A model generated the notes under the pieces. The model ran no database searches, was not told the origin of the DNA, and worked only from the letters and a program-made list of their open reading frames with translations. From contig JADJBB010000004.1 in NCBI GenBank assembly GCA_016703965.1, positions 496,001 through 560,000 on the forward strand: a stretch of DNA of 64,000 bases, in the 5' to 3' direction. A program made the translations under genes and the position numbers. Source of the DNA: Acidobacteriota bacterium (GTDB lineage Bacteria > Acidobacteriota > Blastocatellia > Pyrinomonadales > Pyrinomonadaceae). Numbering within the stretch: the stretch's first letter is position 1; every line of letters begins with the position of its first letter. This document shows positions 62,600 to 64,000 of the stretch, piece by piece.

Positions 62600-63270
62600 A
62601 GAGACTGAAGATTTCTCTTCACCTCTCCTGACCCCTCACAGGCCAACTGCCCCGCCGGTTGCAAACTGTTCGTAGCTGATGTTGTCCGAAGCATGACGTA
62701 ACAGTTGATGAGCAGTTGCGGCGCGCGACTTTTGCTTTCGGGGGCCGCGTCGACGGCGAGTGCCTGTCGCAGTCGGGGGAGCAGATGCCTCGGAGTCCGG
62801 CCAGCTGGGAGCCTATTCTCTTCTCGCCGGAGCTTTTTCCAGCGGGTCCAGTCCGCGGCCTGGGGGGGGGTGGGGGCCCGAGCGTCGAGGGCGTCTTTGC
62901 ATCTTTGCAGTTGCGCAAAGGCCGCTACTCAGTGCCTTCCAGGGCCCGAGTCGTTCTTGTGTCGGACAAGCAGCTCCTGACCCTCGGATCACCTACTTCC
63001 TTCGTTTTCAAAGAGCGGTGCCACCTCGTCTCCAAACTTGCGATAAAACGCCCAAAGACTGCTTGTCGGAGGGGGGGCCCCCCCCCCCCGCCGTCTGCTC
63101 GTATGGGTGAAAATCAACCCCGAGGAGCTGTGATTCCACGGGTCAGTTTCTTGTCAAAACTCTGAGTGTTTTCTAACACTCGACTCCGATGGAATCAACT
63201 TCATAACATCAGACCTGCATTATTGCGATTCCATGATTTCAGCGACGCTTACATTCCAGTTATGAGCTCC
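62600..63270. other. Gene-free, G/C-homopolymer stretch of doubtful origin
   Basis: The stretch is GC-richer than its surroundings and contains a G9-T-G5 run at 62862-62876 and a G7-C12 run near 63071-63089. Several open frames overlap on the plus strand but their products are Arg/Ser/Cys-rich and unlike any family, so none is called. The rest of 62366-62599 also holds no gene. Assembly or contamination artefact is a real possibility. Confidence 0.5.
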
Positions 63271-63272
63271 AG

Positions 63273-63716
63273 TCAAAAATTCCGACTGTATGAGAGGCCT
63301 TTTGTGTTTTCTTTTAGGTAGGCGTTACTGCTGGCGTGGCCTTTGCCTAGGGTTTTTAGGGCTTCGGCGGATTGGTCGCGGCTGGCGGTTAGGAGCGAGC
63401 GGGTTTTTTGGTCCTGGACTAGGGTTGAATTGGCTAGTTCGATGACGCGGTTGGTGATGTCGAATTGGTTGACGTTCTCGCCGGCGGCTTCGAGGTTGCC
63501 GCGGAGTTCACTGATCTGGCGGTGATAGGTTTCGAGGCGTTTGCCGATGGCGGCCCGTTCCGAGACGATGTCCCAGATCTTGAGAAATTTGCCTTCCTGT
63601 GCCGCTGCCGTTTCCTGGCGGGCGAGGGCGAGGAGCTGTTCGAGGTCGCTGCACTGGGCACCGAGCAGTTCGATCAGCGATTCGGAATTGTCCTTGACCT
63701 TATCGGATGTCGTCAT
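63273..63716 (-). CDS. FlgN-like flagellar export chaperone
   Basis: A 147-residue, almost all-helical protein with FlgN traits: an N-terminal 'LLGAQCSDLEQLLALARQETAAAQEGKFLKIWDIVSERAAIGKRLETYHRQIS' segment and a C-terminal 'LVQDQKTRSLLTASRDQSAEALKTLGKGHASSNAY'. FlgN chaperones FlgK and FlgL. Neither is in the window, and the gene is separated from the main flagellar cluster by the accessory stretch. Assignment is moderate because coiled-coil proteins resemble each other. Confidence 0.7.
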   Translation of the reverse strand: MTTSDKVKDNSESLIELLGAQCSDLEQLLALARQETAAAQEGKFLKIWDIVSERAAIGKRLETYHRQISELRGNLEAAGENVNQFDITNRVIELANSTLVQDQKTRSLLTASRDQSAEALKTLGKGHASSNAYLKENTKGLSYSRNF

Positions 63717-63760
63717 AACAGATCTCTCAGATCAGCGGATAACTGCGTTGTCTCTAACCT

Positions 63761-63870
63761 CTTTCTTTGAGTTCCTGGCGTTCGTGCTTTGCGCCTTTGC
63801 GAGAGACGCGGTGCTAAACGATAATTTCCCGCAAACTCGCTAAGCTGCAAACCTAAGGCCGCAGAGAAGA
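63761..63870. repeat. Degenerate CGCAAAG-type intergenic repeat
   Basis: The minus strand reads TCTCGCAAAGGCGCAAAGC, followed by related heptad-like units, and a second, inverted unit (TTTGCGG) lies about 40 bp away. Such GCAAAGGCGCAAAG tracts recur between genes in several soil and aquatic bacteria. It lies upstream of the FlgN-like gene. Confidence 0.4.
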
Positions 63871-63875
63871 ATTTT

Positions 63876-64000
63876 TTAACCAACCATTGCAAAACCGCGG
63901 CTTTCCCCGGCCGTTCCGGACGGAGGTGTTACTGAACTTGCTGCATTCACCTGCCAGGCGTCGCGGACCGGAACGAGCAGATCGCCTGCCTTTCGCATCA
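63876..64000 (-). CDS. C-terminal fragment of an unidentified gene
   Basis: A minus-strand frame open from the window edge to a TAA at 63878-63876. About 41 residues are visible, ending 'GESRGFAMVG'. By position before a FlgN-like gene it could be a flagellar gene such as flgJ or flgM, but nothing in the fragment proves this. Confidence 0.45.
   Translation of the reverse strand, partial: MRKAGDLLVPVRDAWQVNAASSVTPPSGTAGESRGFAMVG

Noticed and set aside
62716..63165. Plus-strand open frames of 90-149 codons
   Set aside because: They overlap one another, run through G/C homopolymers, and give Arg/Ser/Cys-rich products without domains or ribosome sites.

Overview
The window looks like a chromosomal segment of a motile, diderm, soil-type bacterium, most likely Acidobacteriota (Blastocatellia/Pyrinomonadales-like). 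The pointers are a very large Oar-type TonB-dependent receptor with an N-terminal carboxypeptidase-regulatory-like domain and no SusD partner, many secreted CAZymes, many multiheme cytochromes, and roughly 50% GC. The taxonomic call is an inference from gene content, not from a marker gene. No rRNA, tRNA or CRISPR array was seen.

Region 1 (1-16.9 kb) is a pectin/rhamnogalacturonan utilisation locus. A hexuronate-type MFS transporter (cut by the window start) converges on a minus-strand gene series: TonB-dependent receptor, pectin methylesterase-pectate lyase fusion, GH28, Gfo/Idh oxidoreductase, rhamnogalacturonan acetylesterase, a GH43-like beta-propeller, GH88/105, a cupin, a FadR-type GntR regulator and a GH43. 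A near-ideal FadR-family operator (AATTGGTAACACCAATT) and a sigma70-like promoter precede the receptor gene, which suggests that the local GntR protein senses a uronate-type ligand.

Region 2 (17.5-35.9 kb) is an electron-transfer gene cluster with 39 CxxCH haem motifs in five proteins. On the minus strand an outer-membrane barrel protein is followed by a decahaem cytochrome with LVIVD repeats. Divergently, on the plus strand, lie a two-domain GlcG/HbpS-like protein, an unknown secreted protein, three multihaem cytochromes (9, 9 and 4 haems), a zinc-ribbon membrane protein, a fusion of two cNMP-binding domains with a four-cluster ferredoxin and a His-rich membrane anchor, a fusion of an FHA domain with a heptahaem cytochrome, a membrane ferredoxin-flavoprotein and a TPR protein. 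The inferred route is cytoplasmic flavoprotein/Fe-S, membrane, periplasmic haem chain, outer membrane (or the reverse). The fusions of cytoplasmic sensor domains to redox modules are the most unusual content of the window.

Region 3 (35.9-41.3 kb) holds a GH5-type hydrolase, two response regulators (one HDOD, one with a degenerate HD domain) and a convergent hybrid histidine kinase.

Region 4 (41.3-60.0 kb) is a flagellar/motility cluster on the minus strand: flgBC-fliEFGHIJK-flgDE, then motAB and a lipoprotein carbonic anhydrase, then fliL-fliN-fliOPQR-flhB. Sigma54 (-24/-12) promoters lie just upstream of flgB and fliL, and an NtrC-type activator gene is divergent from flgB. A FlgN-like gene lies apart at 63.3 kb.

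Region 5 (60.0-64 kb) is an accessory stretch. It has a copy of a ~235-bp dispersed repeat that also follows the decahaem gene, an inverted-repeat-bounded cassette with two unknown secreted proteins, and a gene-free stretch with G/C homopolymers that may be an assembly artefact.
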